Source of the DNA: JAJOKI01 sp964412405
Lineage (GTDB): Archaea > Halobacteriota > UBA148 > JAJOKI01
Length of the DNA stretch: 38,068 nucleotides
Assembly (NCBI GenBank): GCA_964412405.1
Contig: CAYPOB010000002.1
Span: forward strand, 1 to 38,068
Reading direction: 5' to 3'
Shown here: in pieces, positions 1-6,991 of the stretch
Position numbering within the stretch: position 1 is the first letter of the stretch
Layout: every line of letters starts with the position of its first letter
Made by a program: the position numbers and the translations under genes
Notes under the pieces: generated by a model
What the model was told of the DNA's origin: nothing
Database searches by the model: none
The model's input: the letters and a program-made list of their open reading frames with translations, nothing else

Positions 1-48
1 GCGATGAAAAAAGGGGTCGAATTGATCAAGAAGCAAATGCTACCTTGA
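1..48 (+). CDS. C-terminal end of an unidentified protein
   Basis: An open frame enters from the left edge and stops with TGA at 46-48. Only 15 residues are present (AMKKGVELIKKQMLP), lysine-rich and apparently helical. That is too little to assign a family. The frame is inferred from its position before the thrC promoter, so this could also be chance. Confidence 0.3.
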   Translation, partial: AMKKGVELIKKQMLP

Positions 49-75
49 TATGAACAGCCTTCCTCAAGCACAATG

Positions 76-84
76 CTTTAAATC
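76..84 (+). promoter_or_regulatory. TATA-like box for thrC
   Basis: CTTTAAATC is an AT-rich box whose centre lies about 25-30 bases before the possible thrC starts at 105 and 111. With normal archaeal TATA-to-start spacing the transcript would begin at or next to the start codon, so thrC may be leaderless. Inferred from spacing only. Confidence 0.4.
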
Positions 85-104
85 TTAACACCCATTATGA
101 AGGG

Positions 105-1331
105 ATGCCCATGTTCCTAGAATGTATCGAATGTAAAATTCAATATCCAGATTCGGAAATCATTTACATATGCCCAGAGTGCAGCGGGCTTCTTGATGTC
201 ATTTATGATTATTCGAAGATCGATTTTCGCCCGTCAGCACAACTCCCCTCCGTTTGGAAGTATAAGCCACTTTTACCGATTAAAGGGAGCCCGATATCCA
301 TATGTGAGGGGGGAACTCCCCTCTACAAATGCGACCGGTTAGCGAGGCAAATCGGCATCCGCGAGTTATACGTCAAACATGAAGGACTAAATCCCACAGG
401 CTCGTTCAAGGACAGGGGGATGACCGTTGGCGTGTCAAAAGCACTTGAACTGGGGATGAAGACCGTAGCATGTGCATCCACAGGCAACACCTCTGCATCT
501 CTTGCGATATATGCTGCAAAGGCTGGAATATCTGCTGTGGTGCTGCTGCCAGCCGGCAAGGTGGCAATGGGAAAGGTTGCGCAGGCGTTGATGCACGGTG
601 CCAAGGTCATCAGTATCAAGGGCAACTTTGACGATGCATTCCAGCTGGTGCAGGAGCTGTGCGACCAAAGGGGATTTTACCTCCTCAACTCGGTCAACCC
701 GTTCAGGCTTGAGGGGCAGAAGACCCTTGGATTTGAAATCGTAGATCAATTGGACTGGAAGTCGCCAGATAGAGTTATCGTGCCCGTCGGAAATGCGGGC
801 AACATCTCCGCCATCTACAAGGGCTTTGTCGAGTTTCAGAAGTTCGACATCATAGACGAAATCCCGAAGATGACAGGGATACAGGCTGAAGGGGCACCTC
901 CAATTGTCGAGGCATTTAAAAAGGGTGTAAAGGAGATCGTTCCCGAACCAAATCCCGAAACCATCGCTACCGCCATTAGGATAGGGGACCCAGTGAACGC
1001 ACCGAAAGCGCTGCGCGCCATTCGCGATTCAGGCGGAATTGCAGAGGTCGTATCCGATGAAGAGATAATAAGGGCGCAGAAGGATCTTGCCAAGTTGGAG
1101 GGCATAGGCGTTGAGCCAGCGAGTGCATCATCTGTCGCAGGGTTGAGAAAATTGGTCGAACAAGGTGTTATTGATGGCGATGAGCACATCGTCTGCGTCA
1201 CCACAGGACATCTGCTGAAGGACCCCGAGGAAGTTATGAGGGTTTGCGATAAGCCCATCGAGGTTGAGGCGGATATGGGGCAGATATATGCTGTGCTTTT
1301 TGGTGTGCGGAGAGATATTACAACATCCTGA
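105..1331 (+). CDS. thrC: Threonine synthase
   Basis: PLP enzyme that converts O-phosphohomoserine to threonine. The 408-residue product starts with a zinc-ribbon-like pair (C7, C10, C23, C26), as in archaeal threonine synthases. The PLP lysine is K102 in GSFKDRG, and the phosphate-binding glycine loop GNAGN lies at about 229-233. STGNTSAS at about 126-132 is the substrate-side loop. Length is normal for the family. Two ATGs compete for the start, 105 and 111; GAAGGG just upstream fits 111 slightly better, and the choice costs two residues. The 3' end overlaps the convergent pyrF by 14 bases, so each stop codon lies inside the other gene. Nearby amino-acid genes for this pathway are not seen. 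Confidence 0.95.
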   Translation: MPMFLECIECKIQYPDSEIIYICPECSGLLDVIYDYSKIDFRPSAQLPSVWKYKPLLPIKGSPISICEGGTPLYKCDRLARQIGIRELYVKHEGLNPTGSFKDRGMTVGVSKALELGMKTVACASTGNTSASLAIYAAKAGISAVVLLPAGKVAMGKVAQALMHGAKVISIKGNFDDAFQLVQELCDQRGFYLLNSVNPFRLEGQKTLGFEIVDQLDWKSPDRVIVPVGNAGNISAIYKGFVEFQKFDIIDEIPKMTGIQAEGAPPIVEAFKKGVKEIVPEPNPETIATAIRIGDPVNAPKALRAIRDSGGIAEVVSDEEIIRAQKDLAKLEGIGVEPASASSVAGLRKLVEQGVIDGDEHIVCVTTGHLLKDPEEVMRVCDKPIEVEADMGQIYAVLFGVRRDITTS

Positions 1332-2127
1332 ACCGATTGATTTGATCTCGCAGGGTTAGTGCAGCCACCCTAACCTTTTCATCAAAATTACGATCCTTGC
1401 CAGCATAGATGATACCTCTGGAAGAGGTGATGATGGCATTTTCACCATGCGAATTGGTGCCAAATCGAACCGCCTCCTCTAAGTTGCCGCCCTGTGCGCC
1501 TATGCCAGGAATCAACATCGGCATGTTCTCGCCTATAATCGTTCGTATCTTCTTTATTTCTTCTGGACAGGTGGCTCCGACTATCAATCCGCAGTTTTCG
1601 TGCACATTCCACTTTACCACCTGCTCAGCCACGATTTGATACAGCGGCTTTGTGCCGATATTTTGAAACTCGGATGCACTGGGGTTGGAAGTTCTGCATA
1701 ACACGAATACTCCCCTGTCCTCATAATTCAGGAAGGGCTTGACGGAATCGACTCCCATATATGGATTTACCGTTACGGCGTCGAAACCGAACACATCGAA
1801 CACCGCTCTTGCGTATGCTCTGGCGGTGTTGCCGATGTCCCCCCTTTTTGCATCGGCGATGATTGGGATAGTGGTTGGAATATATTCTATCGTCTTCATA
1901 AGGGATTTCATCCCCTCTGGACCTGCAGCTTCATAAAACGCCAGATTTGGTTTGTATGCGATTACCAAATCCTTCGTCGCATCGATGACTCGTTTGTTGA
2001 AATCGAAGATGGGGTCATTTTCCTTGCGCAAAGGCGAAGGGATTTCATCGATGTCGGTATCCAGGCCGACGCAGAGGAGGCTGTTGTTCTTTTTTGACGC
2101 ATTGCTAAGTTTATTGTTGAACTTCAT
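1318..2127 (-). CDS. pyrF: Orotidine 5'-phosphate decarboxylase, long (type 2) form
   Basis: Decarboxylates OMP to UMP, the last step of UMP synthesis. The 269-residue TIM barrel shows LLCVGLDTD near the N-terminus, the substrate lysine in AYKPN, and the catalytic loop DAKRGDIGNTA. PGIGAQGG and SSRGIIYA are the phosphate-binding strands. Length and the TARAYARAVFD segment match the longer 'subfamily 2' enzyme. That form is common in bacteria; many archaea instead have a form of about 210-230 residues. The gene lies 47 bases after purO on the same strand, so the two nucleotide genes probably share a transcript. Its stop overlaps thrC convergently. Confidence 0.93.
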   Translation of the reverse strand: MKFNNKLSNASKKNNSLLCVGLDTDIDEIPSPLRKENDPIFDFNKRVIDATKDLVIAYKPNLAFYEAAGPEGMKSLMKTIEYIPTTIPIIADAKRGDIGNTARAYARAVFDVFGFDAVTVNPYMGVDSVKPFLNYEDRGVFVLCRTSNPSASEFQNIGTKPLYQIVAEQVVKWNVHENCGLIVGATCPEEIKKIRTIIGENMPMLIPGIGAQGGNLEEAVRFGTNSHGENAIITSSRGIIYAGKDRNFDEKVRVAALTLRDQINRFRML

Positions 2128-2174
2128 CTTCGCCCTCCTCTTCCTCTCCCCTCTTATTCCTTCTCAATATGCGC

Positions 2175-2774
2175 TTATCCGTTATATGCGCCCATCTCGA
2201 ACTTCCCGTCCCACACAGTGGCAGCCGCGCATATGGGATGCTCAAAGTCCAGACCATACATGGACCTGGCGAGTTCGCCTGCCGTTGTCCCATTCATTCG
2301 CAATGGCTCAAAATCGGTCCGCTCATACGTGGCGATAAACTGCACATCATCTTTTTTGAGCCCGAACTCCTTGACCATCAATCCATCCGATTTTATTATG
2401 CCGAGGTACCCCTTATCAGCAGAGACATCGACGACGCCTGCGATTCTCGGCGTATTGTATGAGTCCTTTTCATAATCCATCGTGAGCAGTCCCAATGCTA
2501 AAGCATCTCTCGGCGGATATCCCAACTGGATCTTTTCGGCTATGGGATCTGTATGTGAGCCATTAGAGGCAACTGCAACATCTCCGACGATCTTGATGCA
2601 GTTATATGAGATATAGGGATTTTGGAGAAGGTCTGCTACATCCTTTGGGACGATGAGCGCCACATCGTCTTTTATCTCGGCGATTCGATTTGGAAAGGAG
2701 CGGGAAGATACCCTATACCCTGCGAAAGGAATTTCACCCGAGCACCCTATTGCGACAATTCTGCCTACATACAT
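2175..2774 (-). CDS. purO: IMP cyclohydrolase, archaeal type
   Basis: Closes the purine ring, converting FAICAR to IMP, in archaea that lack the PurH cyclohydrolase domain. The 199-residue protein begins MYVGRIVAIG and keeps the family pattern: SSRSFPNR near residues 23-30, VASNGSHTDPIAEKI in the middle, DYEKDSYNTPRIAG and a C-terminal FEMGAYNG. Length is normal. The start ATG follows TGATATC, and the gene sits 26 bases after the end of the methanogenesis-marker gene. PurO occurs almost only in euryarchaea, so it also helps place the organism. Confidence 0.93.
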   Translation of the reverse strand: MYVGRIVAIGCSGEIPFAGYRVSSRSFPNRIAEIKDDVALIVPKDVADLLQNPYISYNCIKIVGDVAVASNGSHTDPIAEKIQLGYPPRDALALGLLTMDYEKDSYNTPRIAGVVDVSADKGYLGIIKSDGLMVKEFGLKKDDVQFIATYERTDFEPLRMNGTTAGELARSMYGLDFEHPICAAATVWDGKFEMGAYNG

Positions 2775-2800
2775 GATATCACCATTAGTTGAGATGTAAA

Positions 2801-3763
2801 TTATTTAAACCCGTTCATGTGAATCGTATCCACCTTGATTCCAAGGATGTTCTTCTTGCCAGCATAAACATCTCGTGCGATCTCGGCACAGCCTATTGCA
2901 GCCCCCCATCTATCAAGGTGGATGGTTTTCATATTTAAGATATCCTCTATTTTAATTCTGATTTCGCCTGGACCGCTCAAAAAAACGGCCTCCAGCATTT
3001 CACGCTCTTCGACCATGATGCGCATCCCAGCTATTTCCATTGCGGTAAACAGGGCGAGCCTATCCAGAGCCAATTGGGCATCATCACTTTTTGTATTTAT
3101 CAGTTCCTTTTGGTCCCTAAAGGATGTGTGTTTCAATATACCCCCTCTTGAAAAAGCCTCGTTTGCACTCATTTTGCCGGCATCAATGTCCCGAATGGCT
3201 TCAAGGTCCAATGGACCATGGAGTATCCCAGGTGCAAAAATACATGCATCTATGGCACCGATAATTTTTCCATTTACCACTCCGACTGTAACGGTATTCG
3301 AGCTTACATCTGAGACGATGAAGGTATCATATCTGCGTAAAAGGGCGTGGTATGCGATTCCAACTTTTTCCGGGCTGGCTCCATGTGAAAACATCTTCAT
3401 CCGCGGGTCTATATCACTCTTGGAGTGTATTCCAGGTATTACAATCGTAGGTATGTTAGATGCCCCGATAACATCGAATACATGAGTGCCGCCCCCAATA
3501 TCTCTCCCAGCTCCTCCAAACCCTCTGACACCACGGTTGGTTACGCATCTAATATCGGTGATCTTTGATATGCCATCTCCCATTGAATATCCTATCGCCA
3601 TCAAATCGATATCGCTTGCCTTGATACGCAAGCCGTCAAGGATGGCCTTAAGCAGTATATCATCTGCCATCTCTCTGGCACTTTCCCGCGATAATTCAAA
3701 ACCATGACCGCCATCCGTTCCGAATCGAATTGATGTGGTACCGTGGTCGATTCCAACAAACAT
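2801..3763 (-). CDS. Methanogenesis marker protein 12 (ASKHA-fold, function unknown)
   Basis: Recognised by the opening MFVGIDHGTTSIRF, the phosphate-1 loop of an actin/sugar-kinase/Hsp70-like ATPase, and by the glycine-rich segments RGFGGAGRDIGGGTHVFD and ASNIPTIVIPGIHSKSDIDPRMK. These match the conserved methanogenesis marker 12 family of methanogens and their methane-oxidising relatives. Its biochemical role is not established. I place the start at 3763 (320 residues) because the family begins at MFVGIDHG and GTGAT lies just upstream. An in-frame start at 3817 would add 18 residues that do not look conserved. It probably heads a transcript with purO and pyrF. Confidence 0.85.
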   Translation of the reverse strand: MFVGIDHGTTSIRFGTDGGHGFELSRESAREMADDILLKAILDGLRIKASDIDLMAIGYSMGDGISKITDIRCVTNRGVRGFGGAGRDIGGGTHVFDVIGASNIPTIVIPGIHSKSDIDPRMKMFSHGASPEKVGIAYHALLRRYDTFIVSDVSSNTVTVGVVNGKIIGAIDACIFAPGILHGPLDLEAIRDIDAGKMSANEAFSRGGILKHTSFRDQKELINTKSDDAQLALDRLALFTAMEIAGMRIMVEEREMLEAVFLSGPGEIRIKIEDILNMKTIHLDRWGAAIGCAEIARDVYAGKKNILGIKVDTIHMNGFK

Positions 3764-3850
3764 ATTATCACATGAATATTCGTGTAGGGGATAATCTAAT
3801 TTATGCACAAGTTTCAAATATAATGATTAACAATTAACAAATGTGATAAA
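3764..3850. promoter_or_regulatory. Divergent promoter region, marker 12 / CBS protein
   Basis: This 87-base AT-rich gap separates two divergent genes. On plus, AAATATAATG (3816-3825) is a TATA-like box about 30 bases before the CBS-protein ATG. GTGAT at 3843-3847 is a good archaeal ribosome-binding site for that gene. The tract ATTAACAATTAACAA (about 3826-3840) holds a short direct repeat, ATTAACA, which could be an operator; this is inference. Confidence 0.45.
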
Positions 3851-4270
3851 ATGATAGTCGGCGAAATTATGCACAAGCCAACCTTTGTAGATTCCAGATC
3901 TATAATCACGGATGCCGCTAAAATTATGTGTGAGAAAAACATAGCCTCCGTCATAGTCGGCTCTGCTACCAGTCCAGATGGCATATTGACGGAGCGGGAT
4001 GTACTAAAAAAAGTAGTAGCTGAGGGGATAGATCCAAGGAGGACTCTGGTCAAAGATGTGATGCATCCTAAGGTCGTAACAATTAACGAAAACGCCTCTG
4101 TCCAGGATGCGGCAAAATTGTTGATGACCCATTACATACGACATCTTCCGGTCTCCGACAAATTCGATAAGGTCATAGGTATGGTGAGTGCACGCACCGT
4201 CATGGATGCCTTGGGACGTTTCTATGTAAGTGATCGGCGCCGAAGTAGCTCTCGACCACCGAGCTTTTAA
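3851..4270 (+). CDS. Two-CBS-domain protein
   Basis: A 139-residue protein made almost only of two CBS motifs, which pair into a Bateman module that binds adenine nucleotides or similar ligands. The first runs from about 1-60 (GEIMHKPTFVD, ending in GILTERDVLKKV) and the second from about 68-125 (VKDVMHPKVVTI, ending in GMVSARTVMDAL). The tail is basic and serine-rich (SDRRRSSSRPPS). There is no attached catalytic domain, so it is probably a regulator of another protein; the partner cannot be told from here. A good ribosome-binding site (GTGAT) supports the start. Confidence 0.85.
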   Translation: MIVGEIMHKPTFVDSRSIITDAAKIMCEKNIASVIVGSATSPDGILTERDVLKKVVAEGIDPRRTLVKDVMHPKVVTINENASVQDAAKLLMTHYIRHLPVSDKFDKVIGMVSARTVMDALGRFYVSDRRRSSSRPPSF

Positions 4271-4631
4271 ATGATTCATACGGCTACAATCACCTGTTTA
4301 TTTTGAAATTGGTATCCTCACACATAGAATACAGTATATTTTAAATACAAGTGGTCCTAACGAATATATCCCTAGCGCGGCAATATCATGAGATGTAATA
4401 ACATAGTTTGGAGGCAAAAACTGGCAGACACGGTAGATAGGATAGAAATAGGACATGCGACTGATACTGGCTGCTGGATTGACGGCCATGGTGCGGAAAG
4501 TACTTGTATTCGGTGTAGAGCCCGTGGATGCTATGATGATGGGTCTCGTAGTTGGCATTGATTGTAGTGTTAACTGTAACAATAGTGGTGTTCACAAAAT
4601 ATGGACCAATAACGAAATCAATTCACTAAAA
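4271..4631. other. Stretch without a recognisable gene
   Basis: A TATA-like tract (TATATTTTAAATA) lies at about 4334-4346. Two short overlapping open frames follow on plus, 4388-4561 (57 codons, cysteine- and arginine-rich) and 4455-4703 (starts MRLILAAG, but runs into the tRNA-Leu gene). Neither matches a family I recognise. The segment could be a decayed gene, because pieces look protein-like in alternate frames, or it could be an untranslated RNA. Confidence 0.4.
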
Positions 4632-4764
4632 GCGGGGGTTGCCAAGTCAGGTCAAATCCGAGATTTAACCTGCCTCAATTCGCAGGCGAATCTCAGTGAC
4701 TAAAGGCGCAGCGTTCAGGGCGCTGTCTCGCAGGAGTTCGTGAGTTCAAATCTCACCCCCCGCA
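4632..4764 (+). tRNA. tRNA-Leu(CAG) with a 48-nt insertion in the D loop
   Basis: The acceptor GCGGGGG (4632-4638) pairs with CCCCCGC (4757-4763), with discriminator A at 4764. The anticodon stem CAGCG/CGCTG encloses the loop TTCAGGG, giving anticodon CAG. The T arm GTGAG-TTCAAAT-CTCAC is perfect, and a long variable arm confirms a class II tRNA. The mature form would be about 85 nt, but the gene is 133 because 48 extra bases lie between the GGTC of the D loop and its 3' D-stem strand GGC. CCA is not encoded. If the insertion is removed the tRNA is a normal archaeal tRNA-Leu. Confidence 0.88.
4654..4701 (+). other. D-loop insertion in tRNA-Leu: noncanonical intron or hairpin insertion
   Basis: The 48-nt boundaries are ambiguous by three bases because AAA flanks both ends (4654-4701 or 4657-4704). 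Two foldings compete. In one, GTCA/TGAC (4 bp) is followed by bulges and a helix GAGATT/AATCTC capped by CCTGC/GCAGG, which resembles a relaxed bulge-helix-bulge splice motif. In the other, GGTCAAATC and GATTTAACC (4650-4670) form a 9-pair stem with one mismatch and a 3-nt loop CGA, like the other small hairpins here. Archaeal introns in D loops are known but rarer than at position 37/38. Confidence 0.6.
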
Positions 4765-4801
4765 TACAACCCCCAGTAAGATGCCTTCAGATATCTTCGA
4801 C

Positions 4802-4914
4802 GCCCCGGTGGCTTAGTGGTATAGCGCGTCCTTGGTACAACATAACCCCCTATCCGACCAAAAAGGGTACAAACAAACAGGACGAGGTCGCGAGTTCAAA
4901 TCTCGCCCGGGGCT
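4802..4914 (+). tRNA. tRNA-Thr(GGT) with a 41-nt intron at position 37/38
   Basis: The acceptor GCCCCGG pairs with CCGGGGC (4907-4913), with discriminator T at 4914. The D arm GCTTAGTGGTATAGC and T arm GCGAG-TTCAAAT-CTCGC are intact. The anticodon stem is CGTCC (4827-4831) with GGACG (4880-4884). The 5' loop TTGGTA gives anticodon GGT (4834-4836). The 41 bases 4838-4878 interrupt the loop at the canonical archaeal intron site, leaving a 72-nt mature tRNA. An ACCAA inside the intron can pair with the TTGGT of the loop, but I could not draw a fully standard bulge-helix-bulge, so the splice motif is probably relaxed. Confidence 0.88.
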
Positions 4915-4919
4915 TTTAT
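4897..4919 (+). repeat. 23-bp direct repeat, left copy (3' end of tRNA-Thr)
   Basis: These 23 bases cover the 3' T arm and acceptor of tRNA-Thr plus five bases beyond it. They recur exactly at 5026-5048. Duplication of a tRNA 3' end is the usual trace of site-specific integration at a tRNA gene (attL/attR). Confidence 0.85.
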
Positions 4920-5025
4920 GACCTGTCGAGTATAGCGAGACAGGTCGTTCTGATGATCAACCTTTTCACTGTTTCACAGTGAGAGGGTCTCTACGGAGTA
5001 GAGACTCCTGTCTGCAGGTTGGTTG
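4920..5025. mobile_element. 106-bp three-hairpin block between tRNA-Thr 3'-end repeats
   Basis: The block starts right after the left repeat and ends right before the right repeat. It holds three hairpins in a row. 4920-4946 has 8-bp arms GACCTGTC/GACAGGTC with an 11-nt loop. 4964-4984 has 9 pairs including one G-T, arm TTTCACTGT, loop TTC. 4987-5005 has 8-bp arms GTCTCTAC/GTAGAGAC with loop GGA. No open frame fits. It could be the minimal remnant of a deleted integrated element, or a tiny hairpin element in its own right. The naming as a mobile element is inference from the flanking repeats. Confidence 0.5.
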
Positions 5026-5048
5026 CAAATCTCGCCCGGGGCTTTTAT
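5026..5048 (+). repeat. 23-bp direct repeat, right copy
   Basis: Exact copy of 4897-4919, without the rest of the tRNA. It ends one base before the stop codon of the minus-strand DUF4010 gene. If this is an attachment site, the junction reached the very end of that coding region. Confidence 0.85.
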
Positions 5049-6298
5049 TTATGCAAGTAGTAATATTGCAGTCACCGCTAAAGATGTTATTATGATCATG
5101 CTGCTTCCGATGATAACGTGTTTTGTAAACTCCCTGTTGCCAGATACTCCAGCCAGTCCAATTTTGGTCATAACACTCGAGATATTGGAGATAATTATAC
5201 CCAGCGCCGCCGTCACGTGATCGATCTTCCCTGCTTGATAGAGAACGATTGCGCTTGTCGTCGCGCTCGCGCTGCTGACCATTCCGCTGATGAGTTTGGA
5301 AACATAGAAACCAATATCGCCAAATTGCGCGTGCGCCAGAGCGGAGATGACGATAATGCACAGGAATGCAAAGCCAAATGTCAGTGCCTGTGTTATGCTG
5401 AACGGCGATTTGATTTCTACTTCTACTCGATGGGCGTTTGTACCCATCAAATGCACATAGACCAAGCCCACGAGCATCATGGTGAGCAAGGGAAATAACG
5501 TCGTTATCGCCAATTGCCATGAAAATATCGCGCAGATGAATAAATTGCGCATACTCATTGCAACATTCGATAGAAGTACGGCTGCAGTGGCAAAGAATAT
5601 CAGGTTTGGATTACCTCGCACGCGCGATGCCAGCTCACATACAACCGCCGTGCTGTTTGCCAGGCCGCCAAAAAAGCCCGTATATGTGATCCCGCGGCTG
5701 CCCATATCCGCTTCATTATGATGTAGTTGATGAAGCCAAAAGCTGAAATCAACATGATCATCAACCAGATGGTTCTGGGGTTTATCATGTGCCATGGGTC
5801 GATGTACACGTTTGGCAAAACAGGAAAAATTACGAACGCAAGGATGCCAAACTTGACAGCTCCTTTTATCTCTTGGTCGGTCAGACCTTTCGCGAACCCA
5901 TGGAGTTCGTGCTTAACAGATAGGATGGCTGTGACGATTATCGTGATGGCAATCGCAAATGCATAAAACTTCATCCCTATCAGGATGCCGACGCCATATG
6001 CCAGCATGAGAGAAACCATAGTCGTCAGATTTATATCCTTATTATTGGACAAGTTCCAGATGGATATGAACGCCGACAATATCACGACGAAGACCGCACC
6101 AACTACGACCAGCTGATGACTTATAAAACTGAAAATAGTTCCACATAGAGCTATCAGTGCGAACGTCCTGATACCCGCTTCCTTGTGTGCCCACTCGCGC
6201 TCAATGCCTATGAACATGCCAAGGGCCATGCTCAAACCAATTTTGAACAGGGATTCATATATCTCCGGGGAGTGCATCATAATATATCGCTCCATCAT
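5049..6298 (-). pseudogene. MgtC/DUF4010-family membrane protein, frameshifted
   Basis: The N-terminal part, read from 6298, begins with the MgtC-like segment GLSMALGMFIGIEREWAHKEAGIRTFALIALCG. It continues with LTDQEIKGAVKFGILAFVIFPVLPN, typical of DUF4010 proteins. Near 5700-5708 the frame is lost. The homologous continuation GSRGITYTGFFGGLANSTAVV runs in another frame to 5049, rich in membrane segments. A net change of one base (or two lost) at CGGATATGGGC restores about 415 residues. The family is a predicted multi-pass membrane protein of unknown transport role. A TATA-like box GATATATAC lies at about 6345-6353. It could be a true pseudogene or a sequencing error. Confidence 0.8.
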
Positions 6299-6366
6299 CT
6301 ACAAAATCAAAGATTTGAGTATCCCCCTACAGCTATGTCTTAGGTGTATATATCTCCAAACTTGAA

Positions 6367-6441
6367 TGGGGCAGAGCGAATTTGAATCGCCGTCCACGGC
6401 TCCCAAAGCCGCGAGGATGGACCAGGCTACCCTACTGCCCC
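6367..6441 (-). tRNA. tRNA-Pro(TGG)
   Basis: Read on minus, the acceptor GGGGCAG pairs with CTGCCCC, with discriminator A. The anticodon stem GCGGC/GCCGT (one G-T pair) holds the loop TTTGGGA, anticodon TGG. The T arm is GGCGA-TTCAAAT-TCGCT. The D arm reads GGGTAGCCTGGTCCATCC, usual for archaeal tRNA-Pro. There is no intron, and CCA is not encoded. It lies upstream of the DUF4010 gene on the same strand. Confidence 0.92.
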
Positions 6442-6541
6442 CCCATATGAATAGCAAGTGATTGGATAAAAAAGTTTCCAAGTAATTAAATAGAAACCTT
6501 TATATTACTAACATGGGAGAAAATAATAATGGGGGAATTCG

Positions 6542-6686
6542 ATGGCATATACTGACAAGATTTTGTGGGTTGACTTGGCAAAAGGGTTACATACACAGGC
6601 TCGGAGAGATGCACGATAAATACTATTTGAGATTGGAGGTTAGGACAAACAAGGCAAGCCCACAGAAGAAAAACTGGGAGGAGTAG
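6542..6686 (+). pseudogene. Remnant of an aldehyde:ferredoxin oxidoreductase gene with its centre deleted
   Basis: The first codons read MAYTDKILWVDLAKG, the standard opening of tungsten-containing AOR family enzymes, and then the frame stops. From about 6599, in another frame, LGEMHDKYYLRLEVRTN and a lysine-rich end stopping at TAG (6684-6686) resemble the AOR C-terminus (consensus LDEYYxLRGWD, then a PTxxKLEELGL-like end). Almost all of the roughly 600-residue enzyme is missing, including the pterin and Fe-S binding regions. A TATA-like CTTTATATTAC lies at about 6498-6508. The next gene is a MoaD-like protein, the usual partner of AOR genes, which supports the identification. The match is by motif only. 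Confidence 0.6.
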
Positions 6687-6706
6687 GGCTAGCGTAATCA
6701 AGGGCT

Positions 6707-6982
6707 GTGAAAGTGTATGTAAAATTCTATGCGATATTTCGAGACATAGTCTGACAAAGGGAAATACAAAGGGGGTTTGATGGCACCGTATGCGATCTCT
6801 TGGACCGTCTTTGCAAAGAATATGGTGAGGAATTCAAAAACGCTATATTCGATGAGAGCAAGCTCAGAAATTATATAAAAATACTCGTGAATGGTCGTGA
6901 TATCGAATTTTTGGATGGGATCAAGACAAAATTAAGTGATGAAGATGTGGTAGTTATATTTCCGCCAGTGGGCGGGGGATGA
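6707..6982 (+). pseudogene. MoaD/SAMP-like ubiquitin-fold protein with in-frame TGA
   Basis: Read from GTG 6707, the frame gives MKVYVKFYAIFRDIV, then TGA at 6752-6754, then QREIQRGFDGTVCDLLDRL, through to a C-terminal FPPVGGG at the stop 6980-6982. Apart from that TGA it is a normal 91-residue beta-grasp sulfur carrier with the essential terminal Gly-Gly. The stop sits where homologues commonly have glycine, so GGA to TGA is the simplest change. Starting after the stop (for example TTG 6800) would lose the first two strands. It follows the AOR remnant, so both parts of an AOR-MoaD unit appear damaged. Readthrough cannot be excluded, but TGA is an ordinary stop elsewhere here. Confidence 0.75.
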
Positions 6983-6991
6983 TGGCCTCCT

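Noticed and set aside
4388..4600. Possible remnant of a hydrogenase maturation protease (VLVFGV and a DDG in another frame)
   Set aside because: Only a few residues agree and they require a frame change, so this is too weak to call.
4740..4982. 80-codon open frame over the tRNA genes
   Set aside because: It runs through both tRNA-Leu and tRNA-Thr and has no family match.
6752..6754. In-frame TGA as selenocysteine or reassigned glycine codon
   Set aside because: TGA ends many intact genes here, no SECIS-like structure was seen, and MoaD proteins have no selenocysteine at this place. A point mutation is simpler.
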